From NCBI GenBank assembly GCA_965369305.1, contig CBDUQG010000058.1, positions 1 through 6,502 on the forward strand: a stretch of DNA of 6,502 nt, written 5' to 3'. This DNA is from JAFGTE01 sp965369305. Its GTDB lineage: Bacteria; Patescibacteriota; Gracilibacteria; UM-FILTER-43-11. How positions within the stretch are numbered: the first letter of the stretch is position 1; each line of letters opens with the position of its first letter. The notes beneath the pieces are model-generated. The model made no database searches, had not been told where the DNA came from, and was given only the letters and a program-made list of their open reading frames with translations. Positions 5,077 through 6,502 of this stretch are shown one piece after another. The translations under genes and the position numbers were made by a program.

Positions 5077-5861
5077 AATAGCGCGCCTTGGCTGGCTGAA
5101 GCCTTGCGTTTGTCATTCCGCTCAATCTCCTCAGCAATCTCCTGGACCAGAAGCGCCATGATCTTTCGAAGCTCTTCGATCTTCCGTTTGTAAGGTCGGC
5201 GGGTTTTTTCGTTCATAAAAAGCTTCTCATTCACCTCAATCTGAATGCCAGGCAGGCCCTTGCGGCTGCAGTGAGAGCCAATCAGGTAGGCCCCTTTATA
5301 AGGGTCATTAATGGCCACATTAAAGCCTCGTTCTTCAAAAAAACGCATGATCTTATGCGTCATGAAGCGGCTACAGGTAGTGTAGTCGCGATTTCCCAGA
5401 ATAATATCCGCTCGCTCCTTGCCCGCATCAATACGGGTACTGGGCCCAACACTGCGAAGTGAGTGACCATCAATCAGAAATTTGGCATGTTTCTTGAACT
5501 CATCAATCTTGTCATGAAAAGTATCATGGTATTTGGTCACGCGATCCATGATCATGTCCATAGATGGAGGGCTTTTGTAAATAGGATTCCCATCAATATC
5601 GATGCTCACCACCACACCGGCCTTAGATAGCTTTGCCTCACTTTCGATATCATCCGGTGCGCGGTTGAGGTCTGTCACCAGGCGAGAAATACGCGCTTTG
5701 ACCACGTAAGCCTTGGGTACATCAAAAATCTCGTCTGTGTAAGGATCACACATCTTATTGATCTGAGCATCTCGCAGCATCATCAGACGACGCAGCTCAA
5801 CCGGCACAAAGGTTGAGCAGTGGGGAATGGTGACCAGTATAGGATGTTTTTTTTCGGTCAA
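5073..5861 (-). CDS. N-formylglutamate amidohydrolase family protein (TTG start)
   Basis: This 262-aa protein belongs to the FGase family (hutG-type), zinc-dependent enzymes that release formate from N-formyl-L-glutamate. The family signatures occur in order: I-P-H-C-S (12-16), Y-T-D-E-I-F-D (41-47), S-R-L-V-T-D-L-N-R (59-67), Y-H (111-112), L-I-D-G-H-S (129-134), D-I-I-L-G-N (152-157), N-D-P-Y-K-G-A-Y (185-192) and Q-I-E-V-N (207-211). H14, H133 and nearby acids are the probable metal and catalytic residues. The start is TTG (5861-5859): the protein matches the family from residue 7, the first internal Met is residue 27, and no ATG lies in the 60 bases upstream. Codons 3-5 contain an A8 run. 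The C-terminal 40 residues are a charged helix. No histidine-degradation gene is nearby, so its substrate may differ. It ends in TAG, overlapping the metallopeptidase stop. Confidence 0.9.
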   Translation of the reverse strand: MTEKKHPILVTIPHCSTFVPVELRRLMMLRDAQINKMCDPYTDEIFDVPKAYVVKARISRLVTDLNRAPDDIESEAKLSKAGVVVSIDIDGNPIYKSPPSMDMIMDRVTKYHDTFHDKIDEFKKHAKFLIDGHSLRSVGPSTRIDAGKERADIILGNRDYTTCSRFMTHKIMRFFEERGFNVAINDPYKGAYLIGSHCSRKGLPGIQIEVNEKLFMNEKTRRPYKRKIEELRKIMALLVQEIAEEIERNDKRKASASQGALF

Positions 5862-5886
5862 TTTTGTTTTTTTATTGTTGCTTTAA

Positions 5887-5915
5887 AATTTAATACCTTA
5901 TATCGAATCCGTCAA
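5887..5915 (-). promoter_or_regulatory. Predicted promoter of the FGase-family gene
   Basis: On the minus strand, TTGACG (5915-5910, 5 of 6), 17 bases, then TAAATT (5892-5887, 4 of 6). The start would be near 5880, giving a leader of about 19 bases before the TTG. The leader is A-rich with no SD. Confidence 0.5.
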
Positions 5916-5940
5916 ATAGTGGAGGGCTAAAGCAAAAAAT

Positions 5941-5968
5941 TTGACATATTTCAAAAAATACTCATAAT
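5941..5968 (+). promoter_or_regulatory. Predicted promoter of the gene starting at 6003
   Basis: A perfect TTGACA (5941-5946), 16 bases, then CATAAT (5963-5968, 5 of 6). A perfect TATAAT overlaps just downstream (5968-5973) but at a 21-base spacing from that -35. The start would lie near 5975-5980, giving a leader of about 25 bases without an SD. The surrounding 140 bases are very AT-rich and also hold the divergent FGase promoter. Confidence 0.6.
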
Positions 5969-6002
5969 ATAATACTATTTCATATTATTTAGTTGTGTAG
6001 CT

Positions 6003-6502
6003 ATGTCCTCAGCTGAAAAAAGCGCGACGCCAGATTTTTCTAGCAGAATTGATATGCATTTTCGTGATCAAGTCCATGCATTAGCTGCTGAAATCAATGC
6101 CGTGAGTGGTGGACACAATGATGATATGAAGACGCCCGGTCAGAGCCGTCCCTTGAAGCAGAAAATGAGGCAACTCGTCAGTAATGCTCCGCATGGACAC
6201 TTTGAAGACCCGAGGAACCGCAGATTGTTTTGGCGTGAAATTGAAGCCTTTCTTGATAGCTTCAAAGGCTCCAAGGACTATAACAATAAGCTGCGAAGAG
6301 CTTGGCATGAGAGGGTCCTTCAAATTGTAAATGACCACAGAGCGTCGATAAAAGAGAGTATCTCAGGCATTTCTGGCAAGGTTGTAGCCTGTGAAGATGT
6401 AGAGTATCCGAATGATGGCGTTAGAGTTTGGACCGAGTTCCAAAAATATCTGGAGGTTGCAGAAAAAGAAATAAAAGATCTAGATTTGGAGTGCCTGAAT
6501 AC
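6003..6502 (+). CDS. Unknown protein, 5' part only (166 codons visible)
   Basis: An open frame runs from ATG at 6003 to the window end with no stop, giving 166 codons plus two bases, so the gene continues to the right. I do not recognise the product. Residues 1-14 are polar. From about 17 onward it looks helical and charged, with short features at N-A-P-H-G-H-F-E-D-P (61-70), L-F-W-R-E-I-E-A-F (75-83), L-R-R-A-W-H-E-R-V (97-105), a possible strand G-K-V-V-A-C-E (125-131), and a helix with A-E-K-E-I-K-D-L-D (153-161). C130 and C164 are the only cysteines. There is no signal peptide or transmembrane segment in this part. A good promoter precedes it. Codon choice looks ordinary, and the opposite-strand open frame at 6081-6338 is its shadow. 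It may be a large cytoplasmic protein; the rest is needed to tell. Confidence 0.8.
   Translation, partial: MSSAEKSATPDFSSRIDMHFRDQVHALAAEINAVSGGHNDDMKTPGQSRPLKQKMRQLVSNAPHGHFEDPRNRRLFWREIEAFLDSFKGSKDYNNKLRRAWHERVLQIVNDHRASIKESISGISGKVVACEDVEYPNDGVRVWTEFQKYLEVAEKEIKDLDLECLN

Noticed and set aside
5964..5988. 7-bp AT-only inverted repeat before the gene at 6003
   Set aside because: The region is almost all A and T, where such short repeats arise by chance.
6081..6338. 85-aa open frame on the minus strand
   Set aside because: It lies wholly opposite the open plus-strand gene starting at 6003, which has a promoter and a longer frame; the minus frame has no support of its own.

Overview
The window comes from a bacterium of moderate GC content with densely packed genes and short or overlapping junctions. 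TAA, TAG and TGA all end genes here, so nothing suggests stop-codon reassignment. Both tRNAs carry an encoded CCA end. None of the eight start codons not buried in an upstream gene, nor the coupled ones, has a convincing Shine-Dalgarno sequence, while several have good TTGACA/TATAAT-type promoters a short distance upstream. Small unknown proteins, a tiny RNase HII and this lack of SD sites would fit an uncultured lineage such as a Candidate Phyla Radiation bacterium. That placement is an inference of low confidence, because no phylogenetic marker is present.

Layout: (1) 34-1590 is a minus-strand block read right to left: tRNA-Glu(CUC), a 156-aa unknown protein, a 142-aa unknown protein, tRNA-Val(UAC), an 84-aa disordered protein, and a strong bidirectional terminator. 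The 156-aa and 142-aa proteins share a C-terminal domain with a conserved E-C-x-S-P motif and look like a tandem duplication. (2) 1694-1981 is a plus-strand 95-aa unknown protein, transcribed divergently from tRNA-Glu. It overlaps rnhB tail to tail. (3) 1971-4099 is a minus-strand operon of a 14-helix polysaccharide-flippase-type membrane protein followed by RNase HII (rnhB). (4) 4252-5076 is a plus-strand secreted HELGH zinc metallopeptidase with a histidine-rich mature N-terminus, diverging from the flippase. It overlaps tail to tail with (5) 5073-5861, a minus-strand N-formylglutamate amidohydrolase family enzyme that starts at TTG. (6) After an AT-rich divergent promoter region, a plus-strand gene begins at 6003 and runs off the window end. 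Its product is unknown.

No mobile element, CRISPR array, phage gene or toxin-antitoxin pair is visible. Most genes are housekeeping or unknown. The parts most worth a second look are the tandem paralogues, the secreted metallopeptidase, the SD-less starts, and the unfinished gene at the right edge. No stretch longer than about 150 bases lacks a gene.
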